Assembly: GCA_017307955.1 (NCBI GenBank)
Contig: JAFKFV010000007.1
Span: 248,001-312,000, forward strand
Reading direction: 5' to 3'
Source: Allobosea sp.
GTDB lineage: Bacteria > Pseudomonadota > Alphaproteobacteria > Rhizobiales > Kaistiaceae
Length of the DNA: 64,000 nt
Positions 11,781 through 20,380 of the stretch are shown here, piece after piece. The notes under the pieces were generated by a model. That model did no database searches. It saw only the letters and a program-made list of their open reading frames with translations, and was not told where the DNA came from. Position 1 is the first letter of the stretch; every line of letters starts with the position of its first letter. Made by a program: the position numbers and the translations under genes.

Positions 11781-11800
11781 ATATAAAGATATCTTTATAT
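11781..11800. promoter_or_regulatory. Perfect 20-bp palindrome, probable operator of the met operon regulator
   Basis: ATATAAAGAT followed at once by its reverse complement, 39 bp upstream of the GTG of the ArsR-methyltransferase gene. It is the only A+T-rich block in this neighbourhood and overlaps where the minus-strand promoter must lie. ArsR-family dimers bind such 12-2-12-like or continuous palindromes, so autoregulation of the metF-metH operon is inferred. Confidence 0.75.
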
Positions 11801-11870
11801 GAGTAAAGGGCTGTGGTGATCGGCGACGCGATTTCCACGCGCCGCTGTCACATCTCCCCCTGCAAACGAA

Positions 11871-11897
11871 AACGGCCCCGCGCGAGGCGGGGCCGTT
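11871..11897 (-). terminator. Intrinsic terminator of katA
   Basis: A perfect 10-bp stem (AACGGCCCCG / CGGGGCCGTT) with a 7-base loop, 21 bp past the katA stop. On the minus strand it is followed by TTTTCGTTT, giving the U-rich tail of a factor-independent terminator. Confidence 0.85.
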
Positions 11898-11917
11898 CAG
11901 CGTGGAATGGGACGGGA

Positions 11918-13414
11918 TCACTCCGCGGCGGCGGCGAGACCGTCGGTCGGCAGGCCGAGCGCGGCGGCGACGCCGATGCCGTAATCGGGATCGGCGCGGT
12001 AGAAATGCACGAGCTGCCGGTTGACGATCTCGACCGGGACGCCCTGCATCGCCGCGGCGATATTGCCGTAAAGCTGCTGCTTCTGCTCCGGCGACATCAG
12101 GCGGAAGAGATTGCCGGCCTGGGTATAGTCGTCATTGCCGCTGCGATGGTCGTAGCGGTCGGCGTCGCCCGAGATCTTCAGCGGCGGCTCGCGGAAGCGC
12201 TCGTCCTGCTTCGGGCCGGAGAAGGAGTTCGGCTCGTAATAGGCGTCGGGCGGGGTGGTCGGCGGGAAGAAGCGCATCTGCCCGTCCTTGTGATAGTTGT
12301 GCACCGGCACCTTCGGATGGTTCACCGGCAGCGCCTCGTAATGCGTGCCGAGCCGGTAGCGATGCGCGTCGGCATAGGAGAAGATACGCGCCTGCAGCAT
12401 CTTGTCCGGCGAGAAGCCGATGCCCGACACGATGTTGGATGGCGAGAACGCCGCCTGCTCGATCTCGGCGAAGTAATTGTCCGCGTTGCGGTTCAATTCC
12501 ATGATGCCGACATCGATGAGCGGATAGTCGCCATGCGGCCACACCTTGGTGAGGTCGAAGGGATTGTAGGGCGTCTTGTCCGCATCCGCCTCGGGCATGA
12601 TCTGGACGGCGAAGCGCCAGCGCGGGAAGTCGCCGCGCTCGATCGCGCCGAAGAGATCTTCCTGCGTCGACTCGCGGGTCTGGCCGACGACGCCGGCCGC
12701 CTCGCTGTTGGTCCAGTTCTTGATGCCCTGCAGCGACTTGAAGTGGAACTTGACCCAGAAACGCTCGTTGGCGGCGTTGATGAACGAGAACGTGTGCGAG
12801 CCGAAGCCGTGCATATGCCGGACATTCTGCGGCAGGCCGCGATCCGAAAAGAGGATCGTCACCTGATGCAGGCTCTCGGGCGAGAGCGACCAGAAGTCCC
12901 ACATCGCCGTCGGCGAGCGGAGATTGGTCTTGGGGTGGCGCTTCTGCGTGTGGATGAAGTCGGGGAACTTCAGCGGGTCGCGGACGAAGAAGACGGGTGT
13001 GTTGTTGCCGACGAGGTCCCAGTTGCCCTCCTCGGTGTAGAACTTGACCGCGAAGCCGCGCACGTCGCGCTCGGCATCGGCGGCGCCGAGCTCGCCCGCC
13101 ACCGTCGAGAAGCGCGCGATCAGATCGGTCTTCTTGCCGACCTCCGAGAAGATCTTCGCCTTGGTATATTTCGTGATGTCATGCGTGACGGTCAGCGTGC
13201 CATGCGCGCCCCAGCCCTTGGCGTGGACGACGCGCTCGGGGATGCGCTCGCGGTTCTGATGCGCCAGCTTCTCGATGAGCTGCCAGTCCTGCATCAGCAG
13301 CGGGCCACGCTGGCCGGCCGAAAGCGAATTCTGGTTGTCGGCGACCGGCGCACCCGCCGTCGTGGTCAGCGTGCTCGGCGTATCCGTCGGCTTGTCCGCC
13401 GGGTTGTCCGTCAT
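11918..13414 (-). CDS. katA: Monofunctional heme catalase
   Basis: 498 residues, the size of small-subunit (clade 3) catalases. Active-site His lies in [12 protein letters not shown], the distal Asn in [18 protein letters not shown], and the proximal heme-ligand Tyr in [17 protein letters not shown]. The enzyme breaks down hydrogen peroxide in the cytoplasm. ATG at 13414 is preceded by GGAGGGCGCC; a longer reading from 13504 lacks a ribosome site. It is divergent from oxyR with an OxyR-like box between them, and ends in a strong terminator. Confidence 0.97.
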   Translation of the reverse strand: MTDNPADKPTDTPSTLTTTAGAPVADNQNSLSAGQRGPLLMQDWQLIEKLAHQNRERIPERVVHAKGWGAHGTLTVTHDITKYTKAKIFSEVGKKTDLIARFSTVAGELGAADAERDVRGFAVKFYTEEGNWDLVGNNTPVFFVRDPLKFPDFIHTQKRHPKTNLRSPTAMWDFWSLSPESLHQVTILFSDRGLPQNVRHMHGFGSHTFSFINAANERFWVKFHFKSLQGIKNWTNSEAAGVVGQTRESTQEDLFGAIERGDFPRWRFAVQIMPEADADKTPYNPFDLTKVWPHGDYPLIDVGIMELNRNADNYFAEIEQAAFSPSNIVSGIGFSPDKMLQARIFSYADAHRYRLGTHYEALPVNHPKVPVHNYHKDGQMRFFPPTTPPDAYYEPNSFSGPKQDERFREPPLKISGDADRYDHRSGNDDYTQAGNLFRLMSPEQKQQLYGNIAAAMQGVPVEIVNRQLVHFYRADPDYGIGVAAALGLPTDGLAAAAE

Positions 13415-13518
13415 GGCGCCCTCCATTGATGGCCGCGGGTCATCTTGCTGTGTCCCGCTCGAATGACGCCACCATGCCACGCAGTCTGGATCGGTTCCAA
13501 TCACATTGAATGGGGACT

Positions 13519-13539
13519 GCGATAAGTTTATCTGATCGC
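13519..13539. promoter_or_regulatory. LysR-type T-N11-A box, probable OxyR site
   Basis: GCGAT-N11-ATCGC, a 5-bp inverted repeat with exactly the T-N11-A spacing of LysR-family sites, lies 28 bp before the oxyR start codon and about 105 bp before katA. A second inverted repeat (GATAA-GT-TTATC, 13521-13532) is nested in it. Position and spacing support OxyR control of both genes. Confidence 0.7.
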
Positions 13540-13566
13540 ACGACGCCAGACCCGAAGGAGGGCGGA

Positions 13567-14481
13567 TTGATCACGCTGCGCCAACTCCGCTATTTCGACG
13601 CCGTCGCCCGAAGGCTGCATTTCGGCCGCGCCGCTGACGAATGCGGCGTCTCGCAGCCGGCGCTCTCGCAGCAGATCCAGGACCTCGAGGCCGCGCTCGG
13701 CCTGCCGCTTGTCGAGCGGGGCGCGCGGCGTATCGCCCTGACGCCGAAGGGACGGGAGATCGCCGACCGGGCGGCGCGCATTCTCGGCGATGTCCGCGAT
13801 CTGACCGATTTCGCCCGCCATGGTGGCGCCGTCCTCTCCGGAACGCTGAAGCTCGGCGTGATCCCCTCGGTGGCGCCCTATCTGCTGCCGCGCGTGCTGC
13901 CGAAGGTGAACGCAGCCTATCCGGCGCTCGAACTGCAATTGCGCGAGACGCGCACCGACCAGCTGACGCAGGAACTGGCGCAGGGCAAGCTCGATCTCCT
14001 GCTCATGGCGCTGCCGCCCGGCGATCCGGCGCTCGGCAGCCGTGCGCTCTTCACCGACCGCTTCCTGCTCGCCCGGCAGGCGACACCCGATTCGCCGCAG
14101 CCGCGCCTCGCCGGCCCCGATGCCATTCCGGCCGACCGGCTGCTTTTGCTCGAGGAGGGTCACTGCCTGCGCGACCAGGCACTCACCTATTGCCGGATCC
14201 AGAAATCGGAACTGCAGAGCGGCTTCGGCTCGGCCAGCCTCGCGACGATCATGCAGATGGTCGCCAACGGCTATGGCGTGACGCTGCTCCCCGAGATCTG
14301 CGTCGAGATCGAGGCGCGCGATCCGCGCATCGCGCTCGCGCGCTTCGCCGAGCCGGAGCCGAAACGCGAAATCGGCCTCGTCTGGCGCCGCTCCTCTCCG
14401 CGCAGCGCCGATTTCGCGGCCTTCGGCGACCTCGTGATCGAGGCGATGCGCGAGACCGGAAGCAGCGCCGTCGCTCCTTAG
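13567..14481 (+). CDS. oxyR: Hydrogen-peroxide-inducible regulator OxyR
   Basis: A LysR-family regulator of 304 residues from a TTG start at 13567, which sits 6-7 bases after GGAGG and gives [14 protein letters not shown] as the first helix; an ATG at 13510 would add 19 residues without a ribosome site. The redox pair is present: Cys200 in EEGHCLRDQ and Cys209 in TYC, matching Cys199/Cys208 of E. coli OxyR (305 residues). The N-terminal helix-turn-helix includes [16 protein letters not shown]. Divergent from katA, its expected target. Its stop overlaps the end of the convergent tam gene by four bases. Confidence 0.95.
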   Translation: MITLRQLRYFDAVARRLHFGRAADECGVSQPALSQQIQDLEAALGLPLVERGARRIALTPKGREIADRAARILGDVRDLTDFARHGGAVLSGTLKLGVIPSVAPYLLPRVLPKVNAAYPALELQLRETRTDQLTQELAQGKLDLLLMALPPGDPALGSRALFTDRFLLARQATPDSPQPRLAGPDAIPADRLLLLEEGHCLRDQALTYCRIQKSELQSGFGSASLATIMQMVANGYGVTLLPEICVEIEARDPRIALARFAEPEPKREIGLVWRRSSPRSADFAAFGDLVIEAMRETGSSAVAP

Positions 14482-15254
14482 CCGCCTGCCTTTACCGCCA
14501 CGATGAACAGTCGCGGAAAGGCGAGCAGCACGCCGCCGGCGGCGAGTGGCGGATAGGCCTCGGCGATCCGCGCCGTATAGGCCTCGAGGAAGGCCGCGCG
14601 GCGCTCCTGCGGCAGCGGGTCGAGATAGGGGCGAAGGCCGGTGCCCTTCACCCATTCGACGATGGCCGCCGCATCGGCGAGGCGGTGCTGGTAGATCGTG
14701 TGCCAGACCTCGACCTTCGCCGCGAGCGGCGCGAGGCGCTCGACATAGGTCCGCGGGGCCGGGAGCGCCTCCCGGCGGATGGTCTTCCCCGCGAAGGCGT
14801 CGGCGAAGGGGCCGCTGCGCGCCGTCTCTTCCATCAGGAGATGGCTCGGCTCGCCGAGATTGTCGGGCATCTGCACAGCGAGCACGCCGCCCGGCGCCAG
14901 GGCGCCCATCAGCCGCTCGAGCACGGCGAGATGGCCGGGCACCCACTGGAAGACGGCATTGGCGAAGAGGAGATCGGCCGGCGCGTCAGCCTGCCAGGTC
15001 GCGACATCCGCCTCGACGAAGGTGGCGCCGGGCAGCCGCTCTCGCGCGGCGCGCAACATGTCAGGCGCCGTGTCGACACCGACGATGCGGGCTTCGGGAA
15101 AACGGGCGGCGATCAGCGCGGTCGAATTGCCGGGGCCGCAGCCGAGATCGACGCAATACCGCGGCGCCGCCAGCGGCACTTCGGCGAGGAGATTGCGGGC
15201 GGGCCGCGTCCGCTCGTCCTCGAATTTGAGATATTGCCCGGCCGACCAGTCCAT
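14478..15254 (-). CDS. tam: Trans-aconitate 2-methyltransferase
   Basis: A 258-residue class I SAM methyltransferase (E. coli Tam is 252). Motif I is [14 protein letters not shown], followed by [14 protein letters not shown] and the Tam-specific [12 protein letters not shown] and [12 protein letters not shown]. The enzyme esterifies trans-aconitate, the spontaneous isomer that inhibits aconitase. The start [20 protein letters not shown] is characteristic and is preceded by GGAG. It shares an upstream region with the divergent hemerythrin-like gene. Confidence 0.93.
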   Translation of the reverse strand: MDWSAGQYLKFEDERTRPARNLLAEVPLAAPRYCVDLGCGPGNSTALIAARFPEARIVGVDTAPDMLRAARERLPGATFVEADVATWQADAPADLLFANAVFQWVPGHLAVLERLMGALAPGGVLAVQMPDNLGEPSHLLMEETARSGPFADAFAGKTIRREALPAPRTYVERLAPLAAKVEVWHTIYQHRLADAAAIVEWVKGTGLRPYLDPLPQERRAAFLEAYTARIAEAYPPLAAGGVLLAFPRLFIVAVKAGG

Positions 15255-15294
15255 CCTGCGCTCCTTCCGCCCCCGCTCCTTATCGCGCCGAAAC

Positions 15295-15308
15295 GTGACG
15301 GCCGTCAC
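15295..15308. promoter_or_regulatory. Perfect palindrome GTGAC-N4-GTCAC, Crp/Fnr-type site
   Basis: GTGACGGCCGTCAC is fully palindromic. A TATTGC hexamer at 15331-15336 would put a transcription start near 15343, with this site centred at about -41.5: the class II geometry used by Crp/Fnr activators for the hemerythrin-like gene at 15383. The same motif recurs at 16059-16074. Confidence 0.6.
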
Positions 15309-15382
15309 TCCCCGCCGGCGAAGACGCTGCTATTGCCGCGCTCAACGCCGGCCGAACCCGTCCGGCCATTGAGGAGCCCCCC

Positions 15383-16054
15383 ATGACCCGCACCGACGCG
15401 ATGATCCCCGATCTCTACGGCCCCGCCCATGACGCGATGCGCTTCGCGCTCGCCGATGTCCTGGCGGCGATTGCGCTGCAGGACGAGGCGGAATGCGGCG
15501 CCGTCGCCGCGCGCTGGATGCTTGTCGCCCGGCTCGTCGACAGCCACGCCCGCGCGGAGGCGGGGACGCTGCTGCCGCTCCTCGCGATCGCCGCGCCGCG
15601 TGTCGCCGCCGAGCTCGGCGCCGCCCATGCCGCGCTCGCCGAGGCTGCCGATGCGATCGGCGCGTCGCTCGCGACGGCCGCCGGAGCTGCGGATCACGAC
15701 CGCCGTCGCCATTACCGCGCCGCGCTGGTGCTGGTCCGCCATTTCGTCGGTGATTGCCTGCGCCATCTCGGCGAGGAAGAGAACCGCGCGCGGCCGGCGC
15801 TGGTCGGGCATTTCCCGCCGGCGACGCTGTTCGCGGCAAGACGCGCCCTGCTCGCGCGGCTCGGCCAGACGGAGGCCTGTGCCAATCTCGCGGTGATCGC
15901 GACGGCGGTCGACCGCGGCGGCGCCTGCCCGCTGCTCAGGACGGCCGCGCTCAGGGATGGGGACGGCTTCGCGAAGGAAGCCGAGCGGATCCTCTCGGAC
16001 GCGATGGAAGCCGCGACGAGGATCGATGCCGGCGCGGAGCGCCTCGCCGCCTGA
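15383..16054 (+). CDS. Hemerythrin-like domain protein
   Basis: 223 residues; the first about 145 look like a hemerythrin HHE four-helix bundle: His in LYGPAHDAM, HxxxE in VDSHARAEAG, His in GAAHAAL and His/Glu in RHLGEEEN, the set expected to hold a non-heme di-iron centre. The C-terminal 70 residues are helical and unassigned. Such proteins bind O2 or NO or handle iron. Shine-Dalgarno GAGGAGC lies 5-10 bases before the ATG. The Crp/Fnr-like sites on both sides suggest control by oxygen or nitrosative stress. Assignment is by motif only, as the pattern departs from classic hemerythrin. Confidence 0.65.
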   Translation: MTRTDAMIPDLYGPAHDAMRFALADVLAAIALQDEAECGAVAARWMLVARLVDSHARAEAGTLLPLLAIAAPRVAAELGAAHAALAEAADAIGASLATAAGAADHDRRRHYRAALVLVRHFVGDCLRHLGEEENRARPALVGHFPPATLFAARRALLARLGQTEACANLAVIATAVDRGGACPLLRTAALRDGDGFAKEAERILSDAMEAATRIDAGAERLAA

Positions 16055-16058
16055 CCCC

Positions 16059-16074
16059 TGTGACTTCCGTCACA
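16059..16074. promoter_or_regulatory. TGTGA-N6-TCACA site just after the hemerythrin-like gene
   Basis: TGTGACTTCCGTCACA starts 5 bp after the stop at 16054. It matches the Crp consensus half sites exactly and shares GTGAC-N4-GTCAC with the site at 15295. It could act as an operator for whatever is transcribed to its right, or fold as a 6-bp hairpin in the mRNA 3' end. Confidence 0.5.
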
Positions 16075-16151
16075 GACACGGCCCTCGCCGACAGGCACCT
16101 TCAGTGCCAAGTTCGGCGCCACCACCCCGGCGCCGAGGTGACCATGATTCC

Positions 16152-16439
16152 GGGGAATGGTGTCCGGCTCTCGTCAGGACATCCCGAGAATCCGGTCCCG
16201 GCCGCACCTCGCCTGTGCGGCCGCTCAGGAACCCTTGGCCTTTTGGCTGAGGAAGGGCGGACGGTTCTGCCCCTGCCCCCTAGACCCAGGCAGGATCGTC
16301 CGCCAGCCCATGTGCCTCGCCCTCCCGCGAGGCTCGTCTCAACCGGCATGGCCGGTGGGGGCTGCGGGCGGTGTACGGCGTAACCGCCGTCGTGCATCGC
16401 CCGTCAGCCGCGGGGACTCGCGGGCGCGACCACATTCCC
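16152..16439. ncRNA. Candidate structured RNA of unknown type (strand uncertain)
   Basis: A 459-bp gap between two convergent genes contains a dense set of inverted repeats. GGGAATG (16153-16159) pairs with CATTCCC (16433-16439) and would close the whole segment. Inside: GGCCGCAC/GTGCGGCC (16200-16222); GGCGGACG-3-CTGCC pairing with GGCAG-3-CGTCCGCC (16256-16304); GCCTCGC/GCGAGGC (16314-16333); ACCGGC/GCCGGT (16342-16356); and a further stem around CGGCG-TAAC-CGCCG (about 16376-16389). No protein frame with a ribosome site is seen. I find none of the signatures of RNase P, tmRNA, 4.5S RNA or cobalamin riboswitch. Strand cannot be decided by eye. Confidence 0.4.
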
Positions 16440-16513
16440 ATCGTGAGAATGGCGAAGGCCTTGCTCCGCCAAGCGCGAAGCGGGCGGCGGCTGTCGCGCC
16501 GCCCGGCCAGCCG

Positions 16514-18166
16514 TCAGCGCGACAGCTTCTTGTACTTGATGCGGTGCGGGTTCACCGAGTCGGGGCCGAGGCGGCGCTTCTTGTCCTCCTCGTAGTCGGC
16601 GAAATTGCCCTCGAACCACTCGACATGGCTGTCGCCCTCGAAGGCGAGGATATGCGTCGCCAGGCGGTCGAGGAACATGCGGTCGTGGCTGATGATCACG
16701 GCGCAGCCGGCGAAATCCTCCAGCGCCTCTTCGAGCGCGGCGAGCGTCTCGGTGTCGAGGTCGTTGGTGGGCTCGTCGAGCAGGATGACGTTGTTGGCGT
16801 CCTTCAGGAGCTTGGCGAGGTGGACGCGGTTGCGCTGGCCGCCCGAGAGCGTGCCGACCTTCTGCTGCTGATCGGTGCCCTTGAAGTTGAAGGCGCCGAC
16901 ATAGGCCCGCGTGTTGACCTCCTTCTTGCCGAGATAGAACACCTCGGCGCCGCCGGAGATCTCCTCCCAGACGGTCTTGTTGGCCGCGAGGTCGTCGCGG
17001 CCCTGGTTCACATAGCCGAGCTGCACCGTCTCGCCGAGCGTGATGGTGCCCGAATCCGGCTTCTCCTCGCCGGTGATCAGCTTGAACAGCGTCGACTTGC
17101 CAGCGCCGTTCGGGCCGATCACGCCGACAATGCCGCCGGGCGGCAGCTTGAAGGAGAGGTTCTCGATGAGGACGCGGTCGCCATAGCTCTTGGTGAGGTT
17201 CTCGACCTCGATGACCTTGCCGCCCAGCCGCTCGCCGACCGGGATGACGATCTGCGCGGTCTGCAGCGTCTTGGCCTGCGCCGCCTCGACCAGCTCGTCA
17301 TAGGCGCGGATACGCGCCTTCGACTTCGACTGGCGGGCCTTCGGCGAGGAGGCGATCCACTGGCGCTCGCGCTCGATCGCCTTCATGTGGGTCATGTCCT
17401 CGCGGCCTTCCTGCTCCATCCGCTTGGCCTTCTTCTCCAGATAGACGGAGTAGTTGCCCTCGTAGGGGATGCCGCGGCCGCGATCGAGCTCGAGGATCCA
17501 GCCCGTCACATTGTCGAGGAAGTAGCGGTCGTGGGTGACGATCAGGATCGCGCCCGGATAGTTGCGCAGGTGATTCTCGAGCCAGGAGATCGACTCGGCG
17601 TCGAGATGGTTGGTCGGCTCGTCGAGCAGCAGCAGGTCGGGCTGCTCGAGCAGCAGCCGCGCCAGCGCCACGCGGCGACGCTCGCCGCCCGAGAGGTTGA
17701 CGACGCTGGAGTCGCCCGGCGGGCAGCGCAGCGCGTCCATGGCCATCTCGACCTGGCCTTCGAGATCCCAGAGATTCTGGCTGTCGATGATGTCCTGGAG
17801 CTTGGCGCCCTCGTCCGCCGTCTCGTCGGAATAGTTCATCATCAGTTCGTTGTAGCGATCGATGATGGCCTGCTTCTTGGCGACGCCGAGCATGACGTTT
17901 TCGAGCACCGTCTTGTCCGGATCGAGCGGCGGCTCCTGCTGCAGATAGCCGACCGTGGCGCCCTGCGCGACCCAGGCCTCCCCGGTGAAGTCCTTGTCGA
18001 GGCCGGCCATGATCTTGAGCAGCGTCGACTTACCCGAGCCGTTCGGGCCGAGCACGCCGATCTTGGCGTCGGGATAGAAGGAGAGATGGACGTTCTCGAG
18101 GACCTTCTTGCCGCCCTGATAGGACTTGGTCAGGCCCTGCATGAAATAGATGAACTGGCGCGCCAT
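16514..18166 (-). CDS. ettA: ABC-F translational throttle ATPase EttA
   Basis: 550 residues, two ABC domains and no membrane segment (E. coli EttA is 555). Walker A motifs GPNGSGKSTLLK and GPNGAGKSTLFK; signatures LSGGERRRVALARLL and LSGGQRNRVHLAKLL; Walker B LLLLDEPTNHLD and VILLDEPTNDLD. The inter-domain linker has the EttA-type KARQSKSKARI. The N-terminal MARQFIYFMQGLTKSY is typical, with GGAG 9 bases upstream of 18166. EttA binds the ribosomal E site and gates elongation by ATP/ADP ratio. Confidence 0.97.
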   Translation of the reverse strand: MARQFIYFMQGLTKSYQGGKKVLENVHLSFYPDAKIGVLGPNGSGKSTLLKIMAGLDKDFTGEAWVAQGATVGYLQQEPPLDPDKTVLENVMLGVAKKQAIIDRYNELMMNYSDETADEGAKLQDIIDSQNLWDLEGQVEMAMDALRCPPGDSSVVNLSGGERRRVALARLLLEQPDLLLLDEPTNHLDAESISWLENHLRNYPGAILIVTHDRYFLDNVTGWILELDRGRGIPYEGNYSVYLEKKAKRMEQEGREDMTHMKAIERERQWIASSPKARQSKSKARIRAYDELVEAAQAKTLQTAQIVIPVGERLGGKVIEVENLTKSYGDRVLIENLSFKLPPGGIVGVIGPNGAGKSTLFKLITGEEKPDSGTITLGETVQLGYVNQGRDDLAANKTVWEEISGGAEVFYLGKKEVNTRAYVGAFNFKGTDQQQKVGTLSGGQRNRVHLAKLLKDANNVILLDEPTNDLDTETLAALEEALEDFAGCAVIISHDRMFLDRLATHILAFEGDSHVEWFEGNFADYEEDKKRRLGPDSVNPHRIKYKKLSR

Positions 18167-18287
18167 AAGGTGTGCTCCAAGCGGCTTCCGGGGGAAGCGC
18201 GGCATTTGGGGATGGGTCTGGCGCTCTTCTAGTCGAACCCATGCTGCGGAGCAACGCGCGCGGCGGAATCCGGCGCGCAGCGCGGCG

Positions 18288-19508
18288 TCAGCGCGTCATC
18301 AGGGTCTTCAGGTCGAAGCCGGGGTCGGCGACCTGCTCCGGTGTCGGCGAGGTGCAGGCGGCGAGCAGGCGGCGGCCGAGCATGTGGTCGGCGCCGCGGT
18401 TTACCGAATCGATCGCGACGAGGAGATCGCCGCGATAGTGGAAGACCGAGAAGCTGCCATCCTCCGGACGGCCGCGCAGCACGCTGCGGTCGGCATCGTT
18501 GGAAAGGCCAACCATCTGCAGCTTGACGTCGCCCTGATCGGACCAGAACCACGGCACGGCGCGATAGGGCTCGGCCTTGCCCATCAGCGTCGCGCTCGCC
18601 GTCTTGGCCTGGTCGACGGCGTTCTGCACGCTTTCGAGCCGCACCGTACGGCCGAGCTGCCAGTGATGGAACTCGACCGCGTCCCCGGCGGCGACGATGC
18701 GCGGATCGGAGGTCCGCATCGCCTCGTCGACCGTGATGCCGTTGGCGACCGCGAGGCCGGCTTCCGAAGCGAGTTCGATATTGGGAACGACGCCGACGCC
18801 GACGATCACCGTATCGGCGGCGATGCGCTCGCCCGCGAGCGTTTCGACGGCGACGGCGGCGCCGTCCTCGCCGAGGATCGCCTTCACCGACGTCTCCGTG
18901 AGCACCGTCGAGCCGAACCCGCGATGGAGATCGAGGAAGAAGGCGGAGATCTGCGGCGCGACCACGCGGCCCATCAGACGTGGCGCCGCCTCCAGCACCG
19001 TCACCGTCTTGCCGAGCAGCCGCGCGGTCGCCGCGAGTTCGAGGCCGATGAAGCCGCCGCCGACCACGACGACGTCTTTTGCCACCGCGAAGCGCTCGCG
19101 CAGGCGCCGCGCATCCTCGGCCGTGCGCAGCATGAAGACATTGCCAAGATCGATGCCCGGGACGGGAGGGATGCGCACCCGCGCGCCCGGCGCCAGCACC
19201 ATCGCGTCGAAGGCGAGCTTGCCGTCTTCAAGCAGGAGTTCGCCGGCGGCGCGGTCGATGCCGACCGCCTTGCGGCCGAGTTCGAGATCGATGCCGTTCT
19301 TCTCGTAGAAGAGCGCCGGCCGCAATTCCTGCAGCTCCTCGTCGGCCGTCTTGATGAAGGCCTTGGAGAGCGGCGGGCGGTGATAGGGAAGCTCGGTCTC
19401 GGCGGAGACGAGGATCACGCGGCCGTCGAAGCCGTCGCTCCTGAGGCTCGCCGCCGCCTGCGCGCCGGCATGGCCGCCGCCGATGATGAGAATGGTCTTC
19501 ATGGACAT
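18288..19508 (-). CDS. FAD-dependent ferredoxin/rubredoxin reductase-type oxidoreductase
   Basis: 406 residues from MSMKTILIIGGGHAGAQAA. Two Rossmann sites are visible: the N-terminal FAD GGGHAGAQAA and the NADH GGGFIGLELAATAR, followed by the FAD motif VDEAMRTSDPRIVAAGDAVEF and a C-terminal reductase domain with FWSDQGDVKLQMVG. This layout is that of putidaredoxin/rhodocoxin reductases that feed electrons to oxygenases via a [2Fe-2S] protein. No ferredoxin or P450 gene lies nearby, so its partner is unknown. A start six bases later (19502) is equally possible. Confidence 0.88.
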   Translation of the reverse strand: MSMKTILIIGGGHAGAQAAASLRSDGFDGRVILVSAETELPYHRPPLSKAFIKTADEELQELRPALFYEKNGIDLELGRKAVGIDRAAGELLLEDGKLAFDAMVLAPGARVRIPPVPGIDLGNVFMLRTAEDARRLRERFAVAKDVVVVGGGFIGLELAATARLLGKTVTVLEAAPRLMGRVVAPQISAFFLDLHRGFGSTVLTETSVKAILGEDGAAVAVETLAGERIAADTVIVGVGVVPNIELASEAGLAVANGITVDEAMRTSDPRIVAAGDAVEFHHWQLGRTVRLESVQNAVDQAKTASATLMGKAEPYRAVPWFWSDQGDVKLQMVGLSNDADRSVLRGRPEDGSFSVFHYRGDLLVAIDSVNRGADHMLGRRLLAACTSPTPEQVADPGFDLKTLMTR

Positions 19509-19591
19509 CGCCCCGGATTGCGGCGGCGAGAGTGGCATTGCGAATGCGGCGAAGACAAGAGCGGGGCCGGCAGGACCGCGCGCGAGGTCTC

Positions 19592-19957
19592 TCAGGGAGC
19601 CGCGGGCTCGGGCATTGCGGGAGCGGGTGTCGCGGCCTCTCGCTGCGCGGCCCAGCTGAGCAGCGCATCGAGCGCCGGACAGAGCGCCTGTCCCCAGTCC
19701 GTCAGGCAATATTCGACCTTGGGCGGCACCTGGTGATGGACTATGCGGCGGACGATGCCGTCCGCCTCCATCTGGCGAAGCTGCTGGATCAGCATCTTCT
19801 GCGAGATGCCCTCGATCGAGCGCTCGAGATCGGAGAAGCGCAGGACCTGCCCGCCGAAGAGGTGAAAGAGGATCACCAGCTTCCACCGCCCTTCGAGCAG
19901 CTTGAGCGCGCTCTCGACGCCCTCGGCCGCCGACTCCCGTGTGTAGGTGCTGGACAT
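19592..19957 (-). CDS. HxlR family transcriptional regulator
   Basis: 121 residues with the HxlR winged helix: [48 protein letters not shown] and [10 protein letters not shown]. HxlR/MarR-like regulators often answer to aldehydes, quinones or disulphide stress; two cysteines are present (in YCLT and LCPAL). Divergent from a SnoaL/SDR pair across a 96-bp gap that holds a good inverted repeat, so it probably represses that pair and itself. Confidence 0.92.
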   Translation of the reverse strand: MSSTYTRESAAEGVESALKLLEGRWKLVILFHLFGGQVLRFSDLERSIEGISQKMLIQQLRQMEADGIVRRIVHHQVPPKVEYCLTDWGQALCPALDALLSWAAQREAATPAPAMPEPAAP

Positions 19958-19965
19958 ACTTTTCC

Positions 19966-19978
19966 GTAAGTACCTTAC
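19966..19978. promoter_or_regulatory. Inverted repeat GTAAG-N3-CTTAC, probable HxlR operator
   Basis: A perfect 5-bp inverted repeat with a 3-bp centre lies 9 bp upstream of the HxlR start codon in the short divergent promoter region, within an A+T-richer block. HxlR regulators bind short repeats of this kind containing GTA/TAC steps. Confidence 0.6.
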
Positions 19979-20053
19979 CTTTTTGTCCGTTCTTGCGCTT
20001 TCGGAAGGCTAGGCCGATTTCGGTGGGCGTACAAGCTCACGCCGGAGACAGCC

Positions 20054-20380
20054 ATGGCCGTTTCATTACCCGCCCCCATTGCCCGCTACTTCGCCGCCGA
20101 CGGCGCGAAGGGCGCGGACATCGCCGACGGCTTCACCAGCGACGCCGTCGTCGTCGACGAGCGCCGCACCCATCGCGGCCGCGAGGCCATCGCGCGATGG
20201 AAGAGCGAGACCTCGCAGCAGTTCGAATACACCACCGAGCCTTTCGCGATCGAGGCCGAGGGCGAGGCGCTCGTCGTCACCGCGCATCTCACAGGCACCT
20301 TCCCGGGCAGCACGATCGATCTTCGCTACCGCTTCACGCTCGAGGGCGATGCCATCGCCCGCCTGGAGATCGCGCCATGA
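20054..20380 (+). CDS. SnoaL-like (NTF2 fold) protein
   Basis: 108 residues with the small cone-shaped NTF2/SnoaL pattern: N-terminal helices ([19 protein letters not shown]), [18 protein letters not shown], and alternating strands to the C terminus. Members are enzymes or binding proteins for small hydrophobic molecules. Its stop overlaps the ATG of the SDR gene (ATGA, 20377-20380), so the two are co-translated and probably act on the same compound. Substrate unknown. Confidence 0.8.
   Translation: MAVSLPAPIARYFAADGAKGADIADGFTSDAVVVDERRTHRGREAIARWKSETSQQFEYTTEPFAIEAEGEALVVTAHLTGTFPGSTIDLRYRFTLEGDAIARLEIAP

Noticed and set aside
11813-13429. A 538-codon open frame opposite katA
   Set aside because: Antisense shadow: composition dominated by Arg/Val/Asp/Glu, no domain, and it runs through the katA terminator and promoter.
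16152-16439. Known RNA genes (RNase P, tmRNA, 4.5S RNA, cobalamin riboswitch) as the identity of the structured region
   Set aside because: None of their invariant strings (for example GAGGAAAGTCC, a T-loop GTTCGA, the SRP GGAAG core, or the B12 box) is visible on either strand.
16157-18232. A 691-codon frame antisense to ettA running into the structured intergenic region
   Set aside because: Shadow of EttA caused by codon bias; the part over the intergenic region has no ribosome site and low-complexity sequence.
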